A DNA stretch of 64,000 bases from Calliphora vicina. Its lineage: Eukaryota; Arthropoda; Insecta; Diptera; Calliphoridae. Below the pieces are notes generated by a model. The model was not told the DNA's origin. It was given only the letters and a program-made list of their open reading frames with translations, and made no database searches. The translations under genes were made by a program, and so were the position numbers. Position 1 is the stretch's first letter, and each line of letters begins with the position of its first letter. This document shows, in pieces, positions 35,864-47,306 of the stretch. Location of the stretch: positions 126,246,226-126,310,225 of the forward strand of contig NC_088780.1 in the NCBI RefSeq assembly GCF_958450345.1. Reading direction: 5' to 3'.

Positions 35864-36185
35864 TATTTACATTTAGCATTAATAGCAGCAATTTTATTTC
35901 CATTTTCTTTTTAAATTGCTTCGACGTTTACACACATCAAGTTTCATAATAATTTTTGACAACTAACAACAATTCAAAAGAAAAACATGAAAATCACCTA
36001 CAAACTCAAGCCGTGCGACATCATGCAACTTTTCTTACACCGTTTGCTCCGCTTCTACACTTCTACCAAACAAACATTTTTTATCGCACTAAAAGTTAGC
36101 AAAGTTTCATAAAAAAATATCATGATAAAGAATGTTTTTGGTTTCAACAAACAGACAATCCGACGGACAAACATAGTTTGGAATT
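35864..36185. other. Unannotated AT-rich DNA
   Basis: No gene or element boundary recognised. Confidence 0.35.
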
Positions 36186-36301
36186 TTTTGGGATTAACAA
36201 ATCCCTGGATTTGTGCAAAAAATTGTTCCGGTATTTTTCAGGATTAACATATCCCGGCAAATTACGAGATTTCTAAAACCCAGTGCCATTTGACTTCCCT
36301 A
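36186..36301. mobile_element. hAT MITE right-end fragment
   Basis: TTTTGGGATTAACAAATCCC and AAACCCAGTGCCATTTGAC-TTCCCTA match the interior and right end of the hAT MITE at 1924-2704. The left end is missing. Confidence 0.7.
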
Positions 36302-36477
36302 TCTATTGTACAGCCAATATTTGATGTGTTATGGTAGATAAAAAAAATCTTAAAAGTAAGACTTTCTTTAAATAAATTGTAATCGAAGTGCAAAATATCC
36401 GTATTTATGCAAGGTTCACAGTCTTTTGCGTATTTAATTGAGATTAGAAAGTGTGGGAACTGTGAAAAATGTGGACC

Positions 36478-36936
36478 GATCCATTATTTGCTTGTGTTTG
36501 ATAGTCAAGCTGCTAACTCACTGCTCCATATACGAGTTATTTTATTGTAAGTTAACAATAGTTTTAACATCAACATATAAATGAATATGATATGAACAAA
36601 AAAATTAATGGCTTTGACAGGTGGCGAACCACTAACCTCCCGTTTTCCAGTCTTGACTGGAAAAACTCGAAAATAACTCGTACATGGAGCAGTGAGTTAG
36701 CAGCTTGACTATCAAACACAAGCAAATAATGTGACTGTTCGATTCCCACACAAGGCAATATTTTTGGTATTTTCTTTTTTTAGCACACTAGATAGCTGTG
36801 CTAAATGCAAAAATTCATTACCAACCTGTATAAAAATAAGTACTTATTCTAGTAAATAAAATAAGGTGCACTCATTACAAAATAATGCATGAAATAACTA
36901 GTTGTCATTACAAAAATTCACAAAATTTTTGCTGGG
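36478..36936. mobile_element. CCCAGCAAAAA MITE, rearranged copy with inverted tRNA-like halves
   Basis: The right end AAATTTTTGCTGGG is followed by TA (36937-36938). Inside, tRNA-like domain 2 occurs on the minus strand (about 36480-36535) and again on the plus strand (36682-36755), with domain 1 inverted at about 36620-36660, so the element now folds back on itself. The canonical left end is lost. The 62-codon frame at 36570-36758 is produced by this repeat. Confidence 0.75.
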
Positions 36937-36938
36937 TA

Positions 36939-37125
36939 GTGACCGAATTTTACAGTTGTGGCTATAAAATTTTGGAAGGCGTAACCAAAGGTTAATTGCT
37001 TCAATCGAAATTCTTCTTTATCAACTGACTTTCTGTTGATAGAACCGAAAAATTCTATGTGTGCCACCGAATCATTCGATTGACAACAAATTTGGTAGCT
37101 ATCACGAATCTGTTTTCTCTGTGTA
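36939..37125. mobile_element. MITE family E, copy 3 (left half missing)
   Basis: GTGACCGAATTTTACAGTTG through CAACTGACTTTCTGTTGATA to CACGAATCTGTTTTCTCTG matches 51475-51658. The CCCAGC MITE abuts it exactly at the TA inside CTTAGTGACC, so that MITE inserted into this element. Confidence 0.75.
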
Positions 37126-38321
37126 TGAATAGTGCTAATCTCTAGGCATTTATGTACCATAGAGCCATATTCCGGCAAGAAATTTGTATGGGGGCTAGAA
37201 TAAATAAACGACCGATTCCAGTCATGTTCAGTGATATGATTTCATGAAGCAAAGCAAATCATTTTTGAAATGTTGTCTCACATTTTGGTCCATAACTCTG
37301 GTTCTACTTGACCGATTTTGCCCAATTATTTTCGATCAACAAAAAACTTTTGTGATTTCATACTCCTTTCCTGTAGACCCTATCGTGCCTACAACAGATG
37401 TTATGTAAACATAGATTTCTCTGATAAACTGTTGCCTAAACGAAGTGTTAGTTTCCATTAAATTCTTGCAACTTTCCTTTCTCTTAATATATGCCTTTTC
37501 TAATTTATTACCTATTCTGATAATTTGATCAAAACCTGCTGTCGAATGAGAGTCATAAAATTTAAATTACCTTTTTTTCTTTTCACAAAATTTCCTGTGT
37601 GACTTTGTTATTTATTGTTCTACTTGTTCTTTATCTATTGTAGAATCTCAAGACAATTTGATATTAAATTTTCTAAAATGTAAAATTTTAATAAATAAAA
37701 AAGAAAAAATAAATTTGTATCTATTGACCTCAATTCATCTGGTTCGTGTCGTGTTGTCTATATTGCACATTAATTTCATTTGTGAAATAAAAATGAAATT
37801 AAGTTGTCAAGTTCTTTTTTTTTTTTATTTTATATTTCGCTTATTTTAATGTTGATTGTTTGTTATTGACCATCAAACTTGTTTGCAATAATTTTTTTAT
37901 ATACGAGTTTTTTTTTTAATTGTTTTGCTACTGCTTTTTGTTTTCCAAGTAGTTTTTTATAGTATTAATACTTTTTTTTCAAAATAACTTGTATTTAACA
38001 GATGGACAAAATTTTTAGAGTGTTTTAAATTATTTTTGTGATTTTTTATGAAAAGAAAAGAAGAGGCTATGCTAAGCATAAAGAGAGCATAGCTTTGTTT
38101 CAGGACATCGTATGGCCAGAATGTTGAAAAATAAACGGTGGAGTTTATATAAAGAAAATTGTATCAACGACAAGTTGATATCTACATTGTCTTTCATCGA
38201 GTCGTCTCTCTTCGAGTCAATTGTTCAAAGAAGTCATTGACAATTTATTCTGCTATAGTTAGATATAAAGCAGTTATACACACAATTTTCTTTAGAAAAT
38301 AAAAATTTTAAATATTTTTTT
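37126..38321. other. AT-rich DNA with a small A' fragment
   Basis: CATAGAGCCATATTCCGGC and TTTGTATGGGGGCTAGAATA (37155-37200) resemble the 5' half of family A and recur at 51836-51885. No gene. Confidence 0.45.
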
Positions 38322-38917
38322 TATACCCTTCACCATGAGTGGCAAGGGTATATATAAGTTTGTCATTCCGTTTGTAATTTCTACATTTTTCATTTGCGAC
38401 CCCACAAAGTACATATATTCCGAATCGTTCTAGATAGCGGAGTCGATATAGCCATGTCCGTCTGTGTGTTGAAATCAACTTTCTGAAGCCCCCAAACTTA
38501 CATACACGAATGATACATCAATATCTCCGAAATTCTTCCGGCTCGGTTGCTATTTAAAATCGAGAAATCTACAAATGGCTGAGATATAAGGAAAAAACCA
38601 GGACAACCTCGATTTTTGACCTATTTTTGACCCATATCTGGATTACTAAATCATTAATATAGACAATATGGATATCTAATGATAGAAATTTCAAAGACCT
38701 GTCACTAAATATTAAAAAAAATTTTTTTAAATTAAAAAAAAATAAAAAAAATTTTTAAATTTAAAAAAAAAATTAAAAAAACAATTTCGAAAAAACAACT
38801 GGAAAAAAATTTAAATTTTGTTTACCTAAAAATATTTAAAATTTTTATTTTAAAGTATATTTTGGTGAAGGGTATATAAAATTCGGCACAGCCGAATATA
38901 GCTCTCTTACTTGTTTT
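38322..38917 (+). repeat. Family-B repeat, copy 4
   Basis: TATACCCTTCACCATGAGTGG folds on GGCAAGGGTATA. GTCCGTCTGTGTGTTGAAATC is the reduced microsatellite. The 3' end has GGTGAAGGGTATATAAA, TTCGGCACAGCCGAA and TTACTTGTTTTA. Confidence 0.85.
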
Positions 38918-40078
38918 AATTTAATTTATAAATGTTTAACAAAATATTTAAATTTATTCTTTCATATTTCCATTGTAGCTTTATAAAATTTAGTTATTAA
39001 TCCAAAGCAGTGACCGGCACTCATAGCATAAATAAATATACATAGATCGGAAACTGTCCTGTCAAAGTCCTAAATCAGTTGTAGAAAAAATCAGGCAGTA
39101 AGAATGTATTAGTAAAAAAAGCTATGTGAAAACAAAAACCACATTTTGAGTAATTTTTTTGGAGTTTTTTTTTTTTTGTTCAATAAGAAACACAAATCAC
39201 AATAACCAGCTTGTAAGATTACAACTGAGAAAGAATGTGCATAATATCTTATTACTATCCATTTTCATGTTCTCTTTATGCCCAACACTGCTTTAAAACT
39301 GTTAAAATTTTACTTCATACTACTTCATAACTTAATTAATTAAATTGTTATTTTATAACATTACAAATTGTTTTATGATTTTCAACAACTATTAAGAGGA
39401 CTTCAAACTAATAATGTAAAAATAAAATAAAACACACACAAAACCATGACTTGGTTGTTTTAGTGGTTTTTTAAATAAATTAATTTAAGAAAAAAAAATA
39501 CCTTATCATCATTATTTTAAACATCATCATCTCGAATATTACTATTGGCCCAAAAAGCCTTATGATCAATAAACATTACTATTAGCCATTCATGGCTTAA
39601 TTATAAAATGAAATAAAATTCAATTTAATTATCCATTTTGTTTTTGCCTTAAGGTATTTTATTTAACAACTGTTTGCCCTACAGCCAGTACATATAATTT
39701 TACATACGAAAGTGTCCAGCTGTTTGTTTATTTCTATGTCTACATTAATTTTAAACAGTTTTATTCTTAAAGCCGGTTTATGAATATATGTATATAGATA
39801 ACTTATTTGACACTTATTATTGTATTTAACAAAAAAAAAACTATGTTTACTTTTACTTTTAATGTAAGAAATAGGAAAATCATGATAATTTAATTATTAT
39901 TTTTTTAAACTTTTGTTTGTCTTTACAGTTTTATTTTCTTGGCAATTTATGTGCAGTAATAACAAGATTTTAAATGATTGGTGAGTAATTTATCAATTTA
40001 ACACTTTTGTGATATAAAATAAATTTAGTTTTAACTAAAATAAATGAAAAAATATCCAGGGGCCTAAAATAACAATAA
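38918..40078. other. AT-rich DNA around a candidate exon
   Basis: A diverged CATAGAG MITE relative at 39040-39185 (ACATAGATCGGAAACTGTCC). Otherwise no element ends; see the candidate exon at 39929-39980. Confidence 0.4.
39929..39980 (+). other. Candidate 52-nt host exon
   Basis: Acceptor CTTTTGTTTGTCTTTACAG (AG 39927-39928) and donor ATTG|GTGAGTAA (39981). Only one phase is open, reading LFSWQFMCSNNKILND with 2 nt left over at each side. I do not recognise the peptide. The strong splice sites are the evidence; coding support is weak and it could be an untranslated exon or chance. Confidence 0.3.
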
Positions 40079-40835
40079 CATTTTCTATAGTAACTACAGT
40101 TATACACAAGATTTTCTATAGAAAATCCAGTTATAAACAAGATTTTCTATAGAAAATCCAGTTATAAACAAGATTATCTATAGAAAATCCAGTTATACAG
40201 AAGATTTTCTATAGAAAATACAGTTATACAGAATATTTTCTATAGAAAATCCAACAATACACAAGATTTCCTATGGAAAATCCGGTTATACACAATATTT
40301 TCTATAGAAAATACAGTTATACAGAAGATTTTCTATAGAAATTCCAATAATACACAGTATTTTCTATAGAAAATCCTTTTATACACAATATATTTTACAG
40401 AAAATCCAGTTATACACAAGATTTTCTATAGAAATAACTGTTATACAAAATATTTTCAATAGAAAAAAACTGTTATACACAATATCTATATCTATTATTC
40501 ACAAGATTCTCCAGTTATACACAAGACTTTCTGTAGAAAATACTGCTATACACAAGATTTTTTCATAGAAAATACTGTTATACAAACGATTATTTATAGC
40601 AAAAACTGTTATACTCCAGACTTTCTATAGAAAAAACTGTTATACATTATATTTTATATAGAAAATACAGTATTAAACAATATTTTCTATGGAAAATTAT
40701 TTTTATGCACAAGATTTTCTATGGAAACTACTGTTATAAACAAGATTTTCTATGGAAAATAGGTTATACTCATAATTTTCTATAAGAAATCGTGTTATAC
40801 ATAAAAGTTTTTATGGAAAATCTGATAAAACCGAT
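40079..40835. repeat. Palindromic-core satellite, array 1
   Basis: About 24 copies of a unit of roughly 31 bp built around TTTTCTATAGAAAAT (self-complementary) plus CCAGTTATACACAAGA. Unit boundaries drift by 1-3 bp. The reverse-complement version forms a second array at 45195-45665. Confidence 0.9.
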
Positions 40836-40860
40836 GATTAAGAAATAATATTTCATTATT

Positions 40861-40928
40861 ATACCCTACACCACCATAGTGGGGAAGGTATATTGGGTTA
40901 GTGCTGATGATTGTTACGTGCAAATACA
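40861..40928 (+). repeat. Family-A 5'-terminal fragment
   Basis: TATACCCTACACCACCATAG, TGGGGAAGGTATA and GTTAGTGCTGATGATTGTTA match the first 65 bp of family A. It is cut off where the Tc1 terminal repeat begins at about 40929. Confidence 0.75.
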
Positions 40929-41790
40929 TACAGTGCCGGACTTAAATATTCACACAGCATACAGATTTATCTTTAATCGTCCATATTTTTTAAACGAAGG
41001 CCCCAACATTCGTACGGATTTCAACAAAAATATTTATTTACATATAACTTATGGAAATATATGGAAAAACTAAACATAAGGTGGCACATTTCAGAAAAAT
41101 AATTATCTAATGTTTCGAAGTTCGATTTTAAGGGGGATAAAAATATTCACACAGTTTCTAATTTTTAATAGGAAAATAGTTTTTTTTAATAGTTTAATAT
41201 TTTGTGGAGTAGCCTATCTTTTTAATGACTTCTTTTAATCGTCTTGACATTGAATCGACCAATTTTTGGTGACGTCAGCTTCAATATTTTGCCATTTTTG
41301 TAACAGGACTTCTTTAAGTGGAGTCTTACTAATAATATGGTGCTTTCTTACACGTTCGGCCAATTTATCCCACAAATGTTCTATGGAATTCATGTCAGGT
41401 GATTGCGGAGGAGTCGGGAGAATGTGGGGAACATGATGTACTATTCATATTCGGACGTCATGGGCAGTGTGTTTGGAGTCATTGTACTGTTGAAAATAGA
41501 AACGTTCCTAAGCTTTAACTTTAGAGCGCATTGTAGTAGGTTTTCTTTTAAAATATTAAGGTACACTGTTTTGTCCATTGAACCGTCGATGAAAACTAAG
41601 TTTCCTACACCAGATGCAGCCATACAACCCCACAACATGACCACTTATCCACCATGTTTGACAGTGTTTACTACATTGTTCTTTTCCAATTCAGTGTTTG
41701 GCCTTCTCCAAACTGTTACTCTGCTGTTTAACTATTCAAAATGTAAAAGTTATTCAACTTTTCATTAAATCCTTTTTTAGTATTTTCTGC
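40929..41790 (-). pseudogene. Tc1 element end plus transposase pseudogene
   Basis: The end ACAGTGCCGGACTTAAATAT (40929 on) is a Tc1-type terminus. AAATATTCACACAG recurs at 41144, the inner direct repeat common in Tc1 elements. On the minus strand the transposase reads RVTVWRRPNTELEKNN (about 41720), then VMLWGCMAASGVGNLVFIDG and MDKTVYLNILKENL (41644-41530), then frame changes, RLLRNHLTW-P and ENxxGINWPNV. These are Tc1 landmarks around the second and third catalytic positions, but the D-PKHT block is degraded (MTPNTL, with Asp and Lys lost). The N-terminal third and the other end of the element are absent. Confidence 0.85.
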
Positions 41791-42309
41791 CCCAGCCCAT
41801 ATGAATAAAAAAAAAACAAAAAACTATACAAAAAAATTATTTGTAAAATTTTTAATTTACAAGGTAAATTTTGTCGAACTTTTTTCGAAAAAGTTTAATA
41901 ACATTTGCAAGTATAAACCGATTTTAACAAATAATGTCTCGTTTTTGTCTACATAAAATTGTCTTTAAAATTCTGTGCAAAAAAAAATAAAACAACTATT
42001 GTTGAACTGGAAAAATTACAAAGAAAATAAGAAAGAAATCGAAACTTTTTATAAAAACTTACACAATTACTTGGAATATAGATGTTATGCATACATTTTA
42101 TGAAAGCATAATTCTATACCTATCCATAGTCTAAAAATATGTGAGTTATAGGTACTACAGTCCTACGACCTACCCTAAAACAGTTTTTTTTAAAATAACT
42201 CAAAATTTTGAGGGTGTTTTAAAATCTTTGTATGTCCTCACCTAGGCCTACAACCTCTATTAGATCGCTTTTCAAGTTCTGACAAAAGGTATTATTTTGT
42301 AGCAGAGTG
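41791..42309. other. AT-rich DNA, no gene
   Basis: Nothing recognised. Confidence 0.4.
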
Positions 42310-42755
42310 TTATTTTTTCTAGCCCCCATACAACTGCCCTATCTGAAAATAGTTAATCTCTCATAAATATCTTAATTATCAACACATCCAAACCAAATTC
42401 AGTACAAATAAGTTTTATATAAGCTGAACTCGTACTACTAAATTTAGTACCAATCGGTCCACAATGTTCCATAGCTCCCATAGCACTATTCACGAAAATT
42501 TCATTAAAACTGTTAGTACCCAAATAAAATTCAACACGAATATGTTTCATATATACACAAATCAACCCACCAAATTGTGTGCCAATCGGTCCATAATTAA
42601 GTCCCACTTTCAAAAATCAATATATCGAGCATAAATATCTTAAAACTGTTGGTATTTAAATAAGATTCAATACAAATAAGTTTCACATAAAAAGAAAACT
42701 GTTTATAATCATATACCCGGAGTAGAGTATCTTATCACTTTCTTACTTGTTTTTT
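42310..42755 (+). repeat. Diverged family-A relative (A'), 3' part
   Basis: CTAGCCCCCATACAACTGCC, CCAATCGGTCCACAATGTTC, CATAGCTCCCATAG and TTTCTTACTTGTTTTT in family-A order. Closest to 18410-18870. Hairpin absent. Confidence 0.6.
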
Positions 42756-43489
42756 TATGCAAAATTCTTATTGCAATAGCTAAAACTTGAGTTAAACTAT
42801 TTAGAATTTAATTAGTGAGCCATTACTTGATAACTAAAGCTTTTTTGCTGTTTCTTTTTTAGAACAAATTCCTTGAATGCTTAATACAATCCATCTTATG
42901 ATCCTCCCAGTTTTCACCTAAACACCACATTTCCCTTATCTTATACTAACATTAGTTTATGAGTGTTTAATATTGTTTGATTTTTAGACTTGTGAAAATG
43001 GGACATTGAATTTTGTTTAGTCAACCATAAACAGCGTTTATCAATTTATTTCAATAATTACATGTTGTATGTTTAGTTGTTGTAACTATTTTATTAAATA
43101 TTTTTATAATAGATTGTACATGATTTTTTTTTTATTATCAGATTATTTGATAATGTTTGTTGGTCTATAACTATTGTTGGGAAATTGAAAGAAAATTTTA
43201 CATTACATTTTTCATATTGCTCTGCATTTTTTTCAGCTTCACTACACTTTAACAATTGAAGTCATAAATGCATAGTTTCGATTTTTATTGCATATTAATA
43301 AAATAGGCAGATAGTTTTTATATTGCCACAGCAAATTGTAATAATAGTAAAGAAAATAGCTATAAATTATGTGAAAACAAAGAAAAAGTAAAAGTTTACA
43401 TAAGCGAGACTTTAGATACTTAATAGATTTCAAAGTTCAAAGTTTGCTAAAATGCTAAATTAATCTACAAATAAATATTACATCACCAT
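42756..43489. other. AT-rich DNA, no gene
   Basis: An acceptor-like GCATTTTTTTCAGC at 43224-43238 has no matching donor. No other signal. Confidence 0.4.
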
Positions 43490-43611
43490 ATTGTGTTGTT
43501 CTCGGATTATGGTTATGATACTCTGAGTACAACATATGATATAAAGATTCATCATGAACATGATTTCCATCAATCAATGCAATGGTAACTTTAACAAATT
43601 ATGGTTACCGG
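43490..43611. repeat. Family-D MITE fragment
   Basis: TGTTGTTCTCGGATTATGG and AACATGATTTCCATCAATC resemble the centre of the palindromic MITE (19640-19720); it ends in ATTATGGTTACC where the family-A copy begins. Confidence 0.5.
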
Positions 43612-44330
43612 TCAAGCCCGACCATATAATACTTTACACTAAGTACAAGAGTAAAAACATTTTTCATTTAAAATTTCAATAATTTATATTTTTGAGTGAT
43701 TTTCGGAAGTGGGCCTTATATGGGAGCTATGACCAATTATGGACCGATCACCATGAAATTAGGCCGTGTAATTTATGTCTATATGAAAGTTAATTATGTT
43801 GAATTTTGTGTGTATACCAACATTTATAAGCGATTTATGCACGTTAAAGTGATTTTCGGAAGCGGTTCTATATGGGAGCTATGACCAATTATGGGCCGAT
43901 CGTAACAAAATTTGGTGACATGAATTTTGTGTATATAAAACTTATTTGGAGTGGAATTTGTGGAGATACATATATAAATTAAACATTTATGACCGATAAA
44001 GTCCAATTTCGGGAGGACATTTGTATGGGAGCTAGGTGAAATAATGGATTTTTCAGCCAGTTTCAATAGGCTTGGTCCTTGAGCCGAAAAGATAATATGT
44101 ACCAAATTTCATCGAAATATCTTCAAAATTGCGACCTGTACTCTGCGCACAAGGTTTACATGGACAGCCAGCCAGCCAGCCGACCAGACGGACGGACGGA
44201 CATCATTTAATCGACTCAGAAAGTGATTCTAAGTCGATCGGTATACTTTAAGGTGGGTGTTAGACTAATATTTTTGGGCGTTACAAACATCTGCAAAAAC
44301 GCATTATACCCTCCCCACTGTAGGGTATAA
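43612..44330 (-). repeat. Family-A repeat, copy 4 (inverted)
   Basis: GGTCAAGCCCGACCATATAA through the CCAGCCAGCCAGCCGACCAG / GACGGACGGACGG microsatellite (44167-44200) to CCCTCCCCACTGTAGGGTATA. The CAAGTAAG tail is replaced by family-D sequence. Confidence 0.85.
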
Positions 44331-44339
44331 ATAGGCCAA

Positions 44340-44700
44340 AAATCTAGGAAATTTTAGAATTTTTTGATCATCACATTGGGATTTATTGAGATCATTAAAG
44401 TTTTCCGTACCAGCGATTTAAATTTTGCGATTTTCAAGAAAAACAATTTTTTCCATATTTGGGCGAATGAGCTCAATTTCCTTACTGTTATGAATTTTAA
44501 GTAAAACCTATTCACAATATTATAGTCCTGGTAATTTTAAATATGGTCTGAAAGTTTTACTAAAATCGGTAAACGTTAACCTTTCAATCATGAAGGTCAA
44601 AGGTCAATTTTCTTAATATTTGGAATTTCTAATGAAAATATAGCGAAATGTTATATATTTTTGGGCCGATTGTAATGAAACTCGAACAATAAATTTATCT
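44340..44700 (-). repeat. Dispersed repeat J, copy 2 (inverted)
   Basis: Inverted match to 24680-25060: TTTTTTGATCATCACATTGG, GGGCGAATGAGC, AAATCGGTAAACGTTAACC and GGTCAAAGGTCAA. Begins directly beside the family-A copy. Confidence 0.75.
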
Positions 44701-44904
44701 GAACTTTGACCTCGATGCGCGTCCAGAAATCGTTGTCCAATTTGGCTCAAATTTTCGGCACTTAACTTTTAGGCCTAGTGTCACAATATTCCACCCGGCA
44801 CTCTTTGAAATTTAAAAATGAAAAAATCGGCTGTCAGTCTAATATATAAATATTTTTATGTGCTACAAACAGAATGACAAAATCAATATACCAGAATGAT
44901 TTTC

Positions 44905-45180
44905 TGTTCAAATTTAGCATGTGCGTTCATGTCGCGTTAATCGTGTTTTCTTTAGTTTGAATTTTCATGCAAACGCAATACTAATTGCAAATAAGCTAAT
45001 CAATCCCATTTCAATGTTACAAAGTCGAAATGATGTGATAATCCTTCTCTTCAAATTTAGCATGTCTGTTCATGTCGCGTTATTCATATTTTCTTGAGTT
45101 TTCATTCCCTTGAATACTAATTCCAAATAAGCTAATCCCATTTAAATGTTACAAACACAAAATTGTGTGATAATCCTGTT
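44905..45180. repeat. Tandem duplication of about 150 bp
   Basis: TTCAAATTTAGCATGTGCGT at 44911 and TTCAAATTTAGCATGTCTGT at 45052 each continue with TCATGTCGCGTTA, CTAATnCCAAATAAGCTAAT and TGTGATAATCC. Confidence 0.85.
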
Positions 45181-45194
45181 GATTTTAGATTTTG

Positions 45195-45665
45195 AGAGGC
45201 AAAGTAATTTCTATAGAATTTTTCTATGTAAATTTATAACAGTTTTTTTGTATAACAGTTTTTTTCATAGAAAATTTTGTTTATATGATTTCTTCCTAGA
45301 GACAATTGTCTATATGGAAAATTGCCTGTATGACAATTTTTTATATCTGATTTTCTATAGAAAATTAGCTGTATACCAGTTTTTTCTATAGACAGCTTTT
45401 AATGAAAATTGCCTTATATAGTAGCTGTTTATATAGAAACTTGCCAGTATATCAGTTTTTGCTATGGAAAATTGGCTGTAGAAATGTTTTCTACAAAAAA
45501 TCATGTTTATAACAATTTTTTTCATAGAACATTTTTTGTATATTTTTTTTCTATAGACAATTTTGTGTGTAACAGTTTTTCGTATAGAATATTGTCTGTA
45601 TAACAGTTTTTTACATTGAAAATTTTGTGTATAATTGTTTTTCTTTAGAAAATTTTCTGTAGACA
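45195..45665. repeat. Palindromic-core satellite, array 2 (inverted relative to array 1)
   Basis: Units of about 31-35 bp with TTCTATAGAAAATT and CTGTATAACAGTTTT, the reverse complement of array 1. More diverged, about 14 units. The 81- and 64-codon frames across it are by-products. Confidence 0.85.
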
Positions 45666-46416
45666 GAATTTTTGTTAAGTTTTGTAATCTGAAACTACTA
45701 TTTATATAGTATTTTGATGCCGAACAAAACTTTATTTGTCCATCTCTGTATTGAATACTCGTTACTTAATTACTCATTAACATTGTAACACTCGTTTACA
45801 CTCTTTGTACCACTAAATATAAATAATAAATTTAATCATGCAATTAATTTTGTTGATAACATTTTATACATTTCACCAATAGATTTAATAAATTGTGCGT
45901 GTGTTTTAAATACCTGTCAAAATTGTTTAACAATATTTAGTCATTATTTAAACTAATTGTAATTGGTATTATAATTAGTAAATTTCAATAAAAACACCCT
46001 CTTACCCATCTGACCAGACAAACATAATTTTAAAACAAAAACCAAACAATTCTCAGTAATTTTTCAGAAGGTAAATCTGAGAAATTGTGGAGAATTTTAA
46101 AAATAATGAATAAAATAATATTATTCAATCGATATTGCAAATGATTCATTCTCGAATCTTTGAGAACGTAGGTGCTGCTGCTACAAATTAAGCGACAGTT
46201 GAAAATTTTTGCGATGTTCGAACATTCTGGTCAGTTGGGCAGTTCCAACTGCTCATGCATGCACAAGCATGTTCATATAAATACAAAAATTCTATTATTT
46301 GAATTAGTGGTTGTTTTGCTATTATACGTGGCTTGAAAAATTTCCAGGTCTTTTAATGAAATAATCATTTTCACTTTGATATAGCATGGAATATGGATGA
46401 TTATGATATGTTATGT
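45666..46416. other. AT-rich DNA, no gene
   Basis: Nothing recognised. Confidence 0.4.
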
Positions 46417-46627
46417 ACACAGAGAAAACAGATTCGTGGTAGCAACCGAATTTGTAGCCAATCAAATGATTCTGTCTTAGTGAACGAATTTTAAGTTGTG
46501 GCTTCAAAATTTTGGTTGCTTCAAACGAAATTCTTCTTTATCAATTGACTTTCTTCTGATAGAACCGAAAGATTCTATTCGTTTGGCAAGAAATTCGGTG
46601 GCTACTACGAATCAGTTTTCTCTGTAT
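46417..46627. mobile_element. MITE family E, copy 1
   Basis: Ends ACACAGAGAAAACAGATTCG and CGAATCAGTTTTCTCTGTA, about 210 bp, with GTGGTAGCAACCGAATTTG / AAATTCGGTGGCTACTACG inverted just inside and TTGACTTTCTTCTGATAGAA in the middle. No coding region. Confidence 0.8.
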
Positions 46628-46841
46628 ACTTTATTTCTCTGTTGTAATCTGATCCGCTATTGATTGTGATTTGTGTTCCTTATTTAATAATTTCTAAGAA
46701 CTTTGTTGATACTCGTATTGTTTACAGTCCGACCACTGTATTAAATGCACTAGTCTCTTGTCAATTATTCAATAAATTTTAAACTTTTTTAAGAAATATT
46801 ATCAATTAATTTCACTGTACAACAACCAACAATTTACGAGG

Positions 46842-47217
46842 TCCGACCAATAAATTTTGATAGAGGAGACAAAAAAAAAGACACGTGTATCGGCGTTTTG
46901 TAAGTTTACATCTGAATTTCATTTGAGGGGGGGTTAAAGTTTCGCAACTCTGGCACATGCCTTGAGGATTTAGAGGGTTAAAATATTCTACAAAAATATT
47001 CTCCATAACATTTTACATAACTTTGCTGAACACATTTTATACCTAAAATGTAAGGATCACATGGTTTCTTATGCCGATTAACAATAAGAATGTGCCAGAG
47101 TTGGGAAACTTTAACCCCTTTAACTCCTCAAATGAAATTCAGATGTAAACTTTCAAAACGCCGATACACATGTCTTTTTTTTTGTCTCCTCTATCAAATC
47201 AAAATTTAATGGTCGGA
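46842..47217. mobile_element. Foldback element with arms of about 130 bp
   Basis: The left arm TCCGACCAATAAATTTTGAT ... ACACGTGTATCGGCGTTTTG ... GCAACTCTGGCACAT and the right arm ATGTGCCAGAGTTG ... CAAAACGCCGATACACATGT ... AAATTTAATGGTCGGA are inverted repeats with small gaps. The loop is about 110 bp. No coding region; target duplication unclear. Confidence 0.85.
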
Positions 47218-47306
47218 TTTGTAATTTTGGAAAAAAATTTGATTTTGTTGTATAGCGTTTTAATCCAATTTTGTGATCAGTAAAATAAAACGATTTTTTT
47301 TTTCAG

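Noticed and set aside
36570..36758. 62-codon minus-strand frame with complex sequence
   Set aside because: Coincides with the inverted tRNA-like parts of a MITE.
40079..40835. CRISPR-like array of palindromic repeats
   Set aside because: Units are back-to-back without unique spacers, and all context is from a fly genome; it is a satellite.
43224..43250. Acceptor-like TTTTTTTCAG
   Set aside because: No donor within 250 bp and no open frame.
45146..45603. 81- and 64-codon frames
   Set aside because: They lie across the satellite array and follow its period.
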